The notes: generated by a model not told the origin, from the letters alone. A stretch of DNA of 60,000 nt from Takakia lepidozioides (GCA_030704615.1 CM060734.1:42426042-42486041); one strand, 5' to 3'. Positions 34,870-47,200 are shown, counted from the first letter of the stretch. A program made the numbers and translations.

Positions 34870-35165
34870 TCCTCAAGCTCGCCAAATATTGGCCTCCAAG
34901 GACCCCAAACAGTCCTCCAAAGAACTCCAAAGAACTCCAAATGGTCCTCTAAATGGTCCTCCAAGGACCCCAAACAGTCCTTCAAGGACTCCCAATGGTC
35001 CTCCAAACAGTCCTCCAAGGACTCCCAATGGTCCTCCAAATGGTCCTCCAAGGACCCCAAACAATCCTCCAAAGACTCTTCCTATATTGCCATGTTCCCA
35101 ATGCGTTCCCAATGTGTTCCCAAGTTCCCAATGGGTTCCCAATAAGTTCCCAAAGTTCCCTAGGC
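34870..35165. repeat. short tandem repeats in the gypsy leader/LTR
   Basis: From about 34905 to 35080, units built on tcctccaaggacyccaaay recur many times, with variants every 12-36 bp. From 35087 to 35160, units of gttcccaatg recur. Both are runs of related short words, not coding sequence; the proline-rich frames across them are by-products. Confidence 0.8.
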
Positions 35166-35299
35166 ATATTCCTGAGAATATGCCATAGTATTCCCCCAGT
35201 ATTCCCCTGGGCCTATATGTATTCCCCTTGTATTCCCCTTAGGAATAGCCATTCCCCCCTCATAGAATAGTTCATTTCCCCCCAGGGTTTAGCCATTTC

Positions 35300-36960
35300 C
35301 CCCTAGGCTTTAGCCACTTCCCCCTCTATTTCCTTGAGGTTTAGCCTTACCAAGCTAGGGTTTGTGCTCCTTGGGGCTCTATGCTTAATCCCCTCAAGCA
35401 TCCATGAATTCTATGGGGTACCAAAGCAAATTCCCTTGATCTTATTCACCTTAAGCTACTCAAGTTTGTCTCCAACTCAACTAGCAATGCATTGGCCACA
35501 CAACAAGCTCAATTTCTCATTGGAACTCCAAATCAAGCTTGTACCTCCTTTGGCAAGCCACCAAGCCTTGTCTCCTCTCAAGCCTTGGTCATTCAAGCTC
35601 CATTCACTTGCTAGCTCAAGAGCCACTCCTCTCAAGCTTGAAATTGCAAAGCTCAAGCCAAAAGCATGCTCCACACATGCATCACCTCATACACAAAGGA
35701 ATCAACTTGCTCCCTTTACCTTCTAGCTCTCCTCAAGCGTGAAATTGGAAGCCACACTTGGGAAGCATGCTCCACATAAGCATCACTTGCTTGATCAACC
35801 ATCCACCACAAAACTTAAGCCAAAAGGGAATGAATACATGAGCTTCACCTTCTCCTTCCTTGTCTTGTCACATGCTAGCTATGGTTGAAGTTGATATGCA
35901 TGCCTTGAGCCACAAATCTCTTTTCTTCATGAAGACCACCTCCAATGATCTCCCACATGTGCTCCAAGCTCTTCAATGCTCTAGGCTTGGTTTCACATCA
36001 TCATGGATAGAATTTTCACCCATATGCTTCCCTTCAAACCTCTTGAGCTTCCTAATGCTCTCCAAGTGCTTGCCCTTGTTGTCTTCAAGCCCAAGCCTAT
36101 GTAGCTCCTTGGCTTCTCTTCCACAACATCCACACTTGAGCTTGCTTAACCCTAGATTGATAGTGAAATGAGTACTAACAATTATTTAGTTGCTCTCCAC
36201 AAGCCATGGCACACACCATTGACTCCATAATGCATTGAAAAGATTCTCAAACCCTATAATCCATGCTTCCACACACACAAGACTTCCCTCTTGCAATCCT
36301 TGCAAATCTTGTGGCAAACAAGCTCCTTCTTGAGCTCTCCAACACCTTGGTGTAACACCACAAGTACTTTTCTTTGCAAAGGCTTGTGATCTACAAGAGC
36401 TCCATCTTTGAGCTCTCCACCTCCTTAGGGCAAAGCAATATCTCTCAAAGCCCTAACACCACAAGGATTTTCCTTTACAATGTATGCAACACCTTGCAAC
36501 ACAAAAGCTATCTTCCCAAGCTCTTCAACACACAAGTGCTAAACTAACCCTTACACTCCGCACTCACTAGCATAAGGTCATCTTCTTGTAGTGACGATAA
36601 TGAAAGTGAACACAAGGGAAACACTCCACTCATGAATCCACTCAATCACATAAACTAAGTCAAGCCAACGGCACCCTTGCTAAGGGAATCCACCCTACAA
36701 AGCCCTCAACACACTCCCTCTCAATACCTAGAGCTATGGACGTGAGAGAGACTCAGGGAGGCTCAACTACAAGAAGATGAGCCATCCTCAACGCTCACAA
36801 GGGGAAAACCCATCCCCATGTCCCAAGTGAGGTTTGACACCTCACTTGGCATGTGAGACCAAATGAAGGCCCAACACACAAAATACAAATATGAATATCC
36901 AAAATATCCTAGTTAACTAGAAGTAGGTAATTCTAGTTAACCATGACTAAAACCATGACA
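35300..36960 (-). repeat. 5' LTR of gypsy copy 2 (inner limit approximate)
   Basis: Aligns with 7.64-9.35 kb of copy 1 and with pieces at 28826-28965, 48440-48485 and 52930-53172. The outer end reads ccatgactaaaaccatgaca. Several short frames occur but none is conserved between the copies. Confidence 0.65.
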
Positions 36961-37570
36961 AACCAGGTGGAGGCGAGCAGAATTTGGTTAGCCGTGAGCG
37001 CCTTGCCAGTTATAGAGGGTCTAGTGGAGCTCCAAAATCTGAACTTAGCTTTAAGCTTTGCAATAACTAGGAGAAAACGTTGCTGCGTTGAGAAACTACC
37101 AATTTGGTTTTCCAACAGGGTGTATGCCTCACCATCTCTAAGCTATCAGATGCCCAACTATGGGCCCCATTGTGGGTTATGTGGGGAGGATCGCAAGTTG
37201 ACTTGGGAAAGGAGACCAATTGTCTTGCCCCAGTTGACCGAGAAACCAGAAGCAGAGCAAAACTCTCCAAGACATTTGAGGGCTGCATGTATAGGGGCCA
37301 TAGAGTCATTTTGGAGGAATAAAACCGAGTTGTCTGCGTAGTTTGAGGTTCCCAGCTAGGCCAAGACGATGCCATTGATCAGTGGGTTGTTGTCCAGATA
37401 ATAACCCAAGCTCAGCCGCAATTACAAAAGGAATTGGAGACAAGGACAAACCTATCTCACAGATCTTATAGAGGGGAAAGCCTCAGAAAGAACCCAAGTA
37501 TCTTTGGTAGACTCTCAATTGAAGTACACCCCAAAAGCTCCAGTGTAGTCAAATTTTGTGACTTTCGGCC
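36961..37570 (-). pseudogene. LINE reverse-transcriptase fragment
   Basis: Minus-strand frames give a decayed catalytic block YADNSVLFLQND (YADN in place of YADD), GEFCSASGFSVNWGKT, and further downstream LKAKFRFWSSTRPSITGKAL then LTANQILLASTWF. These are the palm, thumb and connection of an L1-type plant LINE. Its downstream end is cut by the gypsy LTR at 36960, which suggests the gypsy element inserted into it or removed the rest. Confidence 0.7.
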
Positions 37571-37646
37571 TATGGAGTCTAGTATAGTCACATCACATCC
37601 CCAAGACTCTCTAGTGCCTCTCCATTGAAGCACACAACATGAGATC

Positions 37647-38700
37647 TTTTCTTTTTTTTTTTTTTTCTTAAGGGAACAGGGGATGGAGGCCCTGAGATTT
37701 ATTATAGAAAGAAAGGGGGGTACAAGTGGAAAAATATACACCGGGGCTGTAGATTAGGCATAAATCGCATTGGGAACCTCCCTAACCTAAGAGATAAGAG
37801 GGAGAAAAAATGGAGATGTAAACCGAGGGAGAAGTTGGCGTAATGAGGGGCACCAGGTAGAGCTAAATGCCACTACCAAAGTCTAAATGAGCCTTGAAGC
37901 GGGGAAGACGGAGCTTGCGGTGTCACCAGTTGATGTCAATCTCGTCTCCATCAGCATGCGACTTTCCAGGAATGGGGTTGGGGATGATGTCATTCTAAGT
38001 GACTCTCGAGGCCAAAACGCGGGAGCAGATGCGACCATTCTTGCCCTAGGACTCATCGAAAGCCGTGAGAGTTGCACTCTCCTCCTTTTTCCACCTTCAG
38101 ATAACACTACAAGCAAAGAAATCCAAGTTTTTCGCCCCTCAGTCATCAGGTCCGAGAAAATCCTTGCGAGGATCTTCCTGATGCTGGTGGCAGTGCCAGA
38201 ATACACAAACTCACACCTCGATTTCCATATGTGCCAGAGGGTGTGGGCTCTCAGACAAGCCCACACCGGACAGCGAAACAGGGGAGAGCACAAGGGGAGA
38301 TTTAGAAGAAGAAGAGAGGGGTTGGAGATATCAATGTACTCCCAATTGGAATTAAAAAAAACAACCTTGGGCCAAGTAATGGCAGGGAAATGACAAGAGA
38401 GAAGGCAATGCTCTATGGTCTCCGGGCTTTGGTGTTGGCACATAGTGCAGAGCCCGTCAGAAGTTGTGGGGTGATGTCCCAGGCAGAATCCGATTTTACA
38501 ATTTTCCAAAGGAAGATACTGACTTTGGCTGCACGATCCTTGCATAAGATATATTGCAAGATAGGTCCCCAATCAGACAAGGTGGAAAAATGGGACCATT
38601 TTTTGTTCCATTTGGAAGAGAAAGAAATAGAACCAAGCATAAGTCTGTAACCAATTTTGACTGTGTAACCAAAGAAGGGAGACTTTGTGGAGTTCATCTA
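37647..38700 (-). mobile_element. 5'-truncated LINE with poly(A) tail
   Basis: On the minus strand, FFGYTVKIGYRLMLG and ILCKDRAAKVSIFLWKIVKS lead to CTMCQHQSPETIEHCLLSCH (about 38.43 kb). This is the zf-RVT domain with its CxxC...HxxxxC pattern. Then comes W..LRAHTLWHIWKSRCEFVY, a typical C-terminal region, and an untranslated tail with an AATAAA-like aataaat. It ends in a run of T on the plus strand (37647-37666), which is the poly(A) tail. Confidence 0.8.
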
Positions 38701-39240
38701 GAACCACTCGTTCGGGTCGAATTGCAGCCCGTGCGAGGGAGACCGAGATACTAGCGTAGCTATGGCGTGAGCCCAGTGCCGTGAGCCTGGGAGCTGAGCT
38801 CACGCTTTAGCCAAGAAGCGTGAGCACAGAGAAAAGAGAAGTAGGCCCTATAGGCGAGGATGGGACAAAGAGGGCCTATTACCTTGGAAAAACACGGTTA
38901 CGAGCTCAATCCACCACACCAGAGTCATATGCTAGTGGCTGTAGAAATTAAAGATGAGAGACAAGCATGACAGATTTGAAATGTAGAATGAAAGAATGTC
39001 TTCACTTGAATTCATATAAGAAAGCATGCAATCAATCGCACCCACAAATGCCCGGTGAGGCACATACTGAAATATTCCAATGTGGCCTACTTGTACTAAA
39101 CATCCGTGGGAAATAGCAAGACTGCCAACCTAAGTGGACTTGATCTCGAAGAGTACAATGACAAGCCTCTCAAGCATTTCGTGAGGTGTCCCGCTGCAGA
39201 AGAGTATCTGCATTGAAACCTAGTGTCGCCTGGTGAATGA
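38700..39240. other. no gene seen
   Basis: Short spacer between the truncated LINE and the transposase gene. It may include the 3' flank or a terminal repeat of the MULE, but I could not identify an inverted partner. Confidence 0.4.
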
Positions 39241-42139
39241 ACTGGTCTCTCTTAGGGATGCAGTACATCCTCTGCATTATAAATGCTTGCAGGGGACCCA
39301 CTTCCCTCTCTTCCCGAGACTGCCCTCACGCATGGTTGCAAAATCAGGACAAGTGTAATCTGGAAAATTCCCCACTATAACCTGATACGCTTTGTCATGA
39401 ACAACAGTGACCAATGTGTAAACCCGACCATAGCCTGGGGCCGGGACTTCCATGATACGAGTCACCCGAGCCTGCATAATTTGGGCTGACTCCATCTTGC
39501 AGTCGTGATCACTTGAAGGGACACAACGCACTTTTCCCATTTTTTTTTGGTTGGGTAGGAATCAGCAGCGGCAGGAGGCATTCGAGGAACAGAGGGCACA
39601 TTCATGCTAGGGGTGCATGTAGGCACCACCACAGACCGTGCAAGACGGAACCCAGCGTCCTCCAACATGCTAATATTTGTTGTTGATGAGAATGAGGTTC
39701 CAAGCCTGACTGGCCAAATTTCGGGCGCGGGGCTTCATTATGACAGAGGCACGGACCGTTTCCTTCACGCATTGTGCCACACCGTCTGGGTAGAACCAAT
39801 ACTTGTGGTCTTTGGACTCCCCAGTTCCATACGGTCGAAATAACCCTGTGTTGGAGCAGGAGTCCCCTAGAGCCTTTTGCTATTTATTGCATTTCTCAAA
39901 AGTAGTAGCGCGAATTGCAGTGCATCACATGACTCTAGATCCCACTACAGTGTGCTTTATATGTCACTCAGAGTCACTGCATTGAGACTCCAGCACCGGG
40001 AACACCGCCTCATCCACAGAGCCTGGCGCTGCAGTGCTTGGATGGTTTGTAGTTGGTGTACTGGAAGAGGATCCACTTGTGAAGGTGGTAGCACATGACT
40101 TTCCGTGTAGTGGAGAGACCATGGGGATAGAGAAGTTGACTTTGTCGGGGTCCATCCGAACTCGGAGGAGTGTTGAGTTTCCTTTTGCAAGATCCAACTC
40201 TCTCCTCACCTTCCAGATAGAGAACCCTCAGTGCACCTGTTGAGAGCCTTGACCATCTTTGCAAGGTCTCCGGACATGGTCGCAGCCCTTAGCATCATTT
40301 CCGTGGTATCATGGCCCTTGCCTCCACATTGTCCCCTCAGGAAATTTCGGTATGTGGTTTGCTGTGAAAGTGCTCGCACCATGTCATCTGTAGTGTCAAC
40401 ATACAAGTCACGTCCAGGTTGCTGGATTGTTGCATGCATTATGAACAGTTTTTGCCAAATTGCCTGAAGACATGTCCACCATGTCTTCCAACAACATGTC
40501 CTGGAGGAGGCCAAGCACCCAAAGGTTAGCACGAACCTGCAAACGACAAGGCAATGACTACAAAAGAATTCGAAGCGAAATGTGACTGAGTGACAATAGT
40601 ATTTGTGTGGTTGCAGAGGGCTTACTGCCGTCATGAAAACTCCCCACTGCCTGTACCACTACAACAGATTGCGGCTTTTATGACTCCCATGGGTGCGTAG
40701 TCATGACAGATTTGTGGCAGAAATGCCATTTGCAGTCGTAAAATGCTTTTGAAGTCATAATGGAAGTCTGGGGAAGGCGTGTATGCGACTGCATGGCTCC
40801 GGACTCTGCGCAACACAGGTCAAATATGTTTGACCACGAATATTGGAATGGCAGATATGACTACTAGTCACGGTCATGGCTACACTGGAATGACGTGTAC
40901 ATATTGCTAGACAGACATATGACTTTATGACTCTCACTCTAATGCATTCTGCCAGATCATCATATAGATGAATCACTACATGACTGCACGTGTCAACACC
41001 TTCTCTGGTTATATATATAATATATGAGTATTTATATTTTGAAAAAACGGAGACTTTGACCACTAGAATGAATTAAAAAAAACAAAAAAGAACAAAGTGC
41101 AAAAAGATTTAAAGAAAAACACATCGGCTGGTAAGTGGCACAGTGTGTCGCCCCGGTGGTTTGGGATTCAAACCCGCTGCCCTTATCCTGTATGTGGGAT
41201 TGTTCGTGACGGTATGTCTAGGCGTTGATCGTCCTGTAGGTCTTATGGCCCATAAATGAAGGCGGGTGAAATTTTCCCCCTCCTCAAGGGCTGGTTGTTT
41301 CCAAGAAAGAAAAAAAAAAGAAAAAAAATCAAAAAGGGGCTTTTAGGGTTTACAAAAAGGTTAAAAAACTTAAAAAGTTGCCCGTCACGGTCGCGTGAAC
41401 AGACTTAGAGCAAGTGGGAGGGAGAGAGAGAGAGAGAGCGCTGGGACTTAGAGTGAGCGAGCGGGAGTGAGGGCAAACATGCATGGGAGGCCCGCAGTTG
41501 GAGCAACCTTCGCATCTAAGGCTCTACGTCTGCTTCTCCATGCTAGAAAGCAATTATCTCCTCTCCTTGATCCTGCAGCTTGTCGGGGCTCTACTATGGT
41601 GGGTTTCATTCAGGTCCCGGATGACTGCAGAGGAGGAATGTTAATTCGTGAGCCCGCTCATGGAAACCATGACTTAAATCGAGCAGCAGGTCTGCCAACC
41701 AGTGCCCAAAAATAGTTGAATCAGTACAAATGTGATAACATCCGTGAAGCAGATGCAGTGATGGACTGGTCTGATCTTAATCTTGCCGGTCACTTGCCCT
41801 GCAGCATGACCACGCACAAGCTCACTACCGCCCGAAGCCCCACAACCCCCTGCTCGGACCACATCATCCGTCCTCATGAAGAGGCCCAGGTGTACTTGTC
41901 TCTCTATGTTAGTCTCCATTTCAACATTACGCATATCGCTGCTCCACCCTGGTGGCCCACAGGCGCGTTTTCCACGACACCCACCTACCTTTGGCATCAG
42001 CGCACCTTCTCTCATTCCCACAGGACCTGGTCCTGGCGTGTTAGTAGCATGGCTTATCATAATCGACCATGGCGGCCCTGTCTATCTTCCTGGCATTTTC
42101 CAGTTCAATGACTGGAGCGAAGCCCCCCTCTTGCGGCGC

Positions 42140-42330
42140 ACCATGCTGGCTGGCACTCTTCCGAACCAGCTGCTGGTCAATTTGCTATCTCTACCCCGAC
42201 TCAATCTCAACCTCAATAGCACCCAAGTTCTGGAAAGGGGCAAAGAGGTCCATGACACTATCATCAAAGCTGGACTTTTACCAGATATCATTTCAGAGTC
42301 GACCACTGTCAAAGGTCAGGCCATTCTTCT
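42140..42330 (+). pseudogene. PPR-protein fragment 1 inside CACTA
   Basis: QVLERGKEVHDTIIKAGLLP matches the L/S-type plant PPR repeat consensus (..GKEIH..IIK.G...D). The continuation is broken after DIISESTTVKG. No start codon or promoter is evident. Confidence 0.65.
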
Positions 42331-43649
42331 TCTTCCAGATGTTTTCGATCCCGTGTTTTTGGTTAATGGTGGCTACAACCTCTTATGGAGGGATCTTAGG
42401 ACCGGCTCCAGCATAGAATCAAAATGACAGAGCAAGCATCCACGATTATGGAAGATGTCAACCCTGAGTTAGCAGTATTACATCAGTTAGCGCCTCCTAC
42501 CCACAGAGAATGGCTGAAAAAAAGTTGCCGGATCATGTTCTATGGTTTTGAGTTGCCATTTTGTTGAGCTTGTTGCATTGCACTGCTTCTTGGAAATGTC
42601 TGGCCGTGAACCTTTGTGGGCACTTTTCGTGCGAGGTCAGAGGGCAAGCCCTTCTGAATCTCTTGAAGCGCAGTGGTCGGTCAGATTGAGGCAAACGATG
42701 GCAGGTTTAAAGTGTTGTGTGGCCTGAAACCCTAACTCTAAACCGTCATTTTGGTAGTTCACTCGTGAGTGATTGCCGTCCTTGCATCCACTTCTATTTT
42801 TATTGTGAGGGAGAGGGAGTCTTCCTTTGTGTCTTTGGAGCTCTCTTGGAAATTTTGCATCCATAACCATAACTGTAACAGTTTTGGACGGGCTCAATGG
42901 CATCCCAAGAGTATGTACAGGGTTAGGGTTTCAAATCTTCATCTGATTTTTGTTACGGCTCTTGCTTCTTGGTTGAACGGTGATGTGTCTGTCTTCGCAG
43001 CCTACTTTCTTTGTGGGATTGTTGGTTATGGAAACCATGGTTGATAGTTCAGGGTGTCAGATAGTGTGTCACACACAAGAGGTCCTCTTGGGTTCATGGT
43101 CAGCCAAATCCTCCATGGGTCATGACACAAGGTCGAGGACAATGTGGTGAGGGCACCTTCTTCTTCGACCTATTTCAGCCTGTTTTGCCCTCTCATCAGA
43201 CTCGGCCCTGAGATGCATATTGAATTTTGTAAGTTAGCTCATTGCTCGTTGATAAGTAGGGTTGGGGGTGTTTGCTGGAACAATTCTAGGCTGTCATTGT
43301 TAGCTGCTAGCATGAAGGCAAGGATGTATGCATGATTTTGTGCAGAGGCATAGATAGCTGAAAGAGCAGGGATAGAATGTGGGCCCAGATTCGTCCAAGA
43401 GGGCTGGATTTCAAGCTCCATTATTTCAGTGTCATCCATTCAGCCAGGGATTTCCTGGTGACATTGCCAATGCTTTACTTGCAACACGATGCTTGTAAAG
43501 CTTCCTTAGCTTGAATGCTGATTATGCTTGAATTATTAGGTTGGTAAAGCCAGTTTTGAAATTTTCATGGTAATCAACGTAGGTTGCAAGCCATTTACAT
43601 CAGACCTGGTGGACTGGAAGACAGCCATTGAAAGTCCCAGTGCAGTTAA

Positions 43650-43930
43650 TACCAGTGGAGAGCAGTGTAAGCTTCATATGCCCTTCCAAGTCAGGAGGCG
43701 AATGCCTGTCAAATTACCACATGTCCTTCTAAACACTGCCCTGCCCTGGTGGACATGTATGCCAAATGTGGGTGCATCGAGGATGCCAAGGGAGTGTTCA
43801 ACACTGTGGCTGAACGAGATGTGGTGTCGTGGAGTGCGATGCTTGCAGGGTATGCACAGCTGGGGTGCGGGATGGAGGCTCCAACCTTTGCGCAAATGAT
43901 GGGGGGAAGGGGTGAAGGCCGCTGACATAA
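43650..43930 (+). pseudogene. PPR-protein fragment 2 inside CACTA
   Basis: In the third frame: a MYAKCGCIEDAKGVFNTVAE stretch followed by RDVVSWSAMLAGYAQLG and FAQMMGG. This is the S-motif of a PLS-class PPR protein (M.AKCGS..DA..VF.....RDVVSWN.MI.GYAQ). A frameshift separates it from the upstream repeat. Confidence 0.75.
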
Positions 43931-44200
43931 CGTTTGTGTGAATTTACAATGCGTCTGGCAGCCCTGGTAAAGGGCAAAGAGATCCCTGGTAACATCATCA
44001 AATCTGCAATTGTACCAGATGTCATCCTGAACATTGCTCTGGTGGCCATGTATGCTAAATGTGGGAGCGTTGAGGATGCTAAGGGAGTGTTCAACACTGG
44101 GCTGAACCAGATGTGGTGTCGTGGAATGCGATGCTTGCAGGGTGTACAGAGCAAGCGCGAGATGGGGCTTTGGACACCTGAAAGCAAATGATGGGGGGGA
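43930..44200 (+). pseudogene. PPR-protein fragment 3 inside CACTA
   Basis: VKGKEIPGNIIKSAIVPDVI, then ALVAMYAKCGSVEDAKGVFN, then a frameshift and DVVSWNAMLAGC. It repeats fragments 1 and 2 in order, so the source was a tandem PPR array. Confidence 0.75.
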
Positions 44201-46855
44201 AAGGGTGAAGGTACCTTCTTCAACATATTTCACCTTGTTTTCCCTGCTAGTGTTTGCTTTGACAATTCTAGGCTGTCATTGTTAGCTGCTAGCAGCAAGG
44301 TGAGGATATATGCATGATTTGTGCAGAGGCATGGATAGCTGAAGGAGTAGGGATTTTGTGTGGGTCCAAGAGGGTCAGATTTCAAGCACAAGATTACTTG
44401 TGATTCCCTGTGGATCAATAGCTACAAGAAACCTGCATGGGTAGATGGTCAACTAGCAGCAACAGCACAAGTGATAAAATCAGGCACTGCTAATGGCATC
44501 TTCTTCAACACATTTCACCCTGTTTTTCCCTCTTTATCAGAATCGGCCCTAAATTTACATGTTCAATTCTGCAAGTTAGCTGGTTGAGTGAATCTAGTTT
44601 GGAGTGACTTTGACATGATACTGCCAATGTGACAACAGGAAAGTGTCAAAAAACAGGTAACAGAGATGAGGAGAAGTTGTGGAATGAATACTTATCTGAG
44701 CCCAGTCATTGATGGGTCCACTGGGGCAGAAAGGTGAATGCCTGCTACATTTCAAAGAGTAGCAGACGCGATTTAGCATAGGAACTAGTGTGTTACGCTG
44801 AGTTGGGTGTTTCCTAGAACAAATGTAGGCTGTCATTGTCAGTTGCTAGGAGCAAGGCAAGGTTGAATGCTTGATTTTGTGCAGAGGCATGGATAGCTGA
44901 AGGAGTAGAGATAGAGTGTGGGTGACGCAGGGTGTTGGGCAATGGGCAAGACGTCTTTGTATAAACGTGAGTGACCTTCCTATCATCCTGGCTCTCATTT
45001 TTAGTGCATTTTCTTTGTGAAGTATCTGACGACTTCGCCAACACACACCAACCTTTTTGCTTTGGTTTGTTTACGAGTCCATGGGATAGAAGTTACCATA
45101 ACAACACTGGCATTGGTTTTTCATATATGGTATTAGACAATTCTCTTAATTATTTCCGCCTTGGCAGGTTGCTCAATGACCTTCCCTGGACGCTTTGGAG
45201 TATTGCGAGTGAGTGTCTCACAATGCAATGTTGGTTGGTGCATCTTATGCAAGAACTTGGAAAACAAATAGATGTCATTGCTGTAGTAATTCTTAAAGCC
45301 ATGCAAGCTTTAGTTTTTGATAGGTTGCAGATTGATGGAATAGCATGAGTAGTTAGAAGATTGGGTGAACACTTTTCAAAGTGTTATAGTTAGACAATAT
45401 AATTCACATGAGAACATGTGATTATTTTATGTATTTTTAGATCACGACAAAAATGATAATGATAAATAGATTGGTAAATAGAGATGGTATACAATCTCTT
45501 GGTTTTGCTCAGCTTGATGCGGTTATGTCTTGCTGCCTTGTTCTCTTTGTATTATATATTATGTTTCATTGTTGTAATAGACATGTACATGACTATTATC
45601 ATAGTCATAATAATGACTACATATATTTTCACTCTCCAATAGTACCACACCATGTGGCAGAAATACAAATATGTAAAAAAAATAGCAATACACCCAAAAA
45701 ATACCCATCATGACGCATGTCAATCTGCCGAGGGACCACGTGTAAAAACTACAACGTGCCACGTGTTGCAACCGGATTAGCACACCCGTAGTCATAGTTC
45801 GCAGTCATGGAGAGCGAACATTTCTGCCACGTGTCATTTCATGTATCGAGCACGTGCCACTCTTGCACAGCCGCTGACATGGACTACACTGTCCGTTCGG
45901 TCATTCAGTAAAGCCAGCGTGTATGACTACCCCCACAGCTGCTCAGGCGCCACGTCACAGCCAGCCTGGAGAGTCATATCTGCCATGTCACAACTGACTA
46001 GGTCTTTACGTCTTCAGAGTCAGGAAGTCGTAAATGGCTTCCATGACTGCATTTGCAGTCATAACACAGAGACGTAAAAGCCACAATTTGTTGTAGTGTA
46101 CCGGAAATGCCAGAAGGCCAACCAGTCCTTCAACTCCTTCAAATCATTTTCACTTGCAATTTCAGAGGAGAACCACCATGCCCGGATTGCTTGGTACGTG
46201 CTATCAGCATCACCCATTGTTGTGGCATTTTTGTACATGAGGAAGAGCCTCCTATGCTTTGCTTGAAGGTCACGCGAATGCACCGCTTTGTATGTCTTTC
46301 CAGAGATTGAGTCCAATGGAACAGGCATCACATGCGCTCTCTATTTGCCATTGGAACTAAATCCTAGATCCAAACACACGACGCACTACATTGAAATTGG
46401 CCTGCGCACTATCAGCCATGAACCCTGCACAATTTGTGTTTGGAACTCTATTACGCTCCATGACCGCTAGGAGAGAATTCCACATGAGCATTTGGGATTC
46501 TGTGTCGTCATAAAAAAAATTTCTATGGATACGCGGGCACGTTGGTATACGGGATCGTAAACATGGTCTGCCATAGTTGTCCAACCATTTACTCATTTGC
46601 AATGATCAAACATAATCCAGGACATTTCCCAATCTCTCCAGGTTGTATGCGCCGAACGATATTGACACCACTGCCCTCGCCCATTGTTGACATCTTGAAC
46701 AAGTACACCTTTGAGGAGCCTTGACCAGGGAACTTCAAGACACTCACTTGAATGAAATCATATCGACTTCTCCGTTTCAATTCTAGAATGTTGTCCATGA
46801 ATCCCCTACTGTCAGGGCCCATCCTCAGGGCATTCATCTAGTTCCGCAAAGGTTT

Positions 46856-47200
46856 GAGTCAAATTTCGAAAAAAAATTATGCCACCAAAGACTACACCAA
46901 TGTAATTGATAGATCCAGCTGGGCGTCGATGGCCAATGGTATGGCTCTAGGAGAATGAAACTCACATGGGATTAACAAAAGGATGGGGTCAGAACTCTGC
47001 AGAACATACAAATTCACAGAAGGTGACATCTGTGTGTTCGAACTCATGGAAACCACAAACCTGACACTGCTAGCCCACATTTATCACAGAGCAAATGTCA
47101 GCAAAAGCATGTCAAACGACGTGAATAGTGTGGCAGATTTGCGACATGACTTCTAGATACGGGAATCCCCCAATTCCTTGCACTCCTGAAGGATGGTGAG
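46856..47200 (+). pseudogene. B3 DNA-binding domain fragment inserted in the MULE transposase
   Basis: On the plus strand, opposite to the transposase: KFTEGDICVFELMETTNLTL then LAHIYHRANVS, preceded by a GRRW-like and HMGLTKGW-like stretch in a shifted frame. This is the second half of a plant B3 domain (GR.W...L..GW..F...L..GD.CVFEL). It belongs to the same repeat family as 49.6-52.9 kb. Confidence 0.65.

Larger units (their letters stand above)
28826..36960 (-). mobile_element. Ty3/gypsy LTR retrotransposon carrying a DNMT3-like methyltransferase, copy 2
   Basis: The element reads from its 5' LTR (outer end 36960) through gag, protease, methyltransferase, linker, RT and an integrase stub to a broken 3' LTR piece (28826-28965). 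It is better preserved than copy 1: capsid, both knuckle regions, the complete protease and methyltransferase motifs I-VIII are open. Deletions remove RT from the middle of the palm through RNase H to the integrase zinc finger, and from the integrase core into the 3' LTR. It is therefore non-autonomous now. Its right end abuts a LINE fragment. Confidence 0.88.
43140..44940. repeat. three dispersed copies of a ~170-bp segment in the CACTA interior
   Basis: Copies at about 43147-43400, 44215-44370 and 44805-44930 share aggctgtcattgttagctgc, tgattttgtgcagaggcat and atagctgaaggagtag. They separate the PPR fragments and show internal duplication of the cargo. Confidence 0.75.
40657..46098. mobile_element. 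CACTA (En/Spm-type) DNA transposon carrying gene fragments, non-autonomous
   Basis: The left end is CACTACAACAGATTGCGGCT and the right end is its near-perfect inverse, ...AGCCACAATTTGTTGTAGTG. The 3 bp TAC is duplicated on both sides (40654-40656 and 46099-46101), the size expected for this superfamily. Both ends (about 350 bp each) are crowded with TGACT/AGTCA words in both orientations, the usual subterminal repeats. No TNPA or TNPD transposase frame is seen within 5,442 bp. The inside instead holds PPR gene fragments and repeated segments. The clean ends suggest a fairly recent insertion. Confidence 0.9.

Noticed and set aside
34889-35270. Proline-rich plus-strand frames (PPRTPNGPPN-type)
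   Set aside because: By-product of short tandem repeats in the gypsy leader; not conserved in copy 1.
35334-36171. Plus-strand short proteins at 35.3-36.2 kb
   Set aside because: They lie in the LTR, are not conserved between the two copies and show no domain.
46892-47080. Minus-strand frame within 46.9-47.1 kb as part of the transposase
   Set aside because: It is the antisense of an inserted B3 unit; the transposase frames stop and resume on either side.
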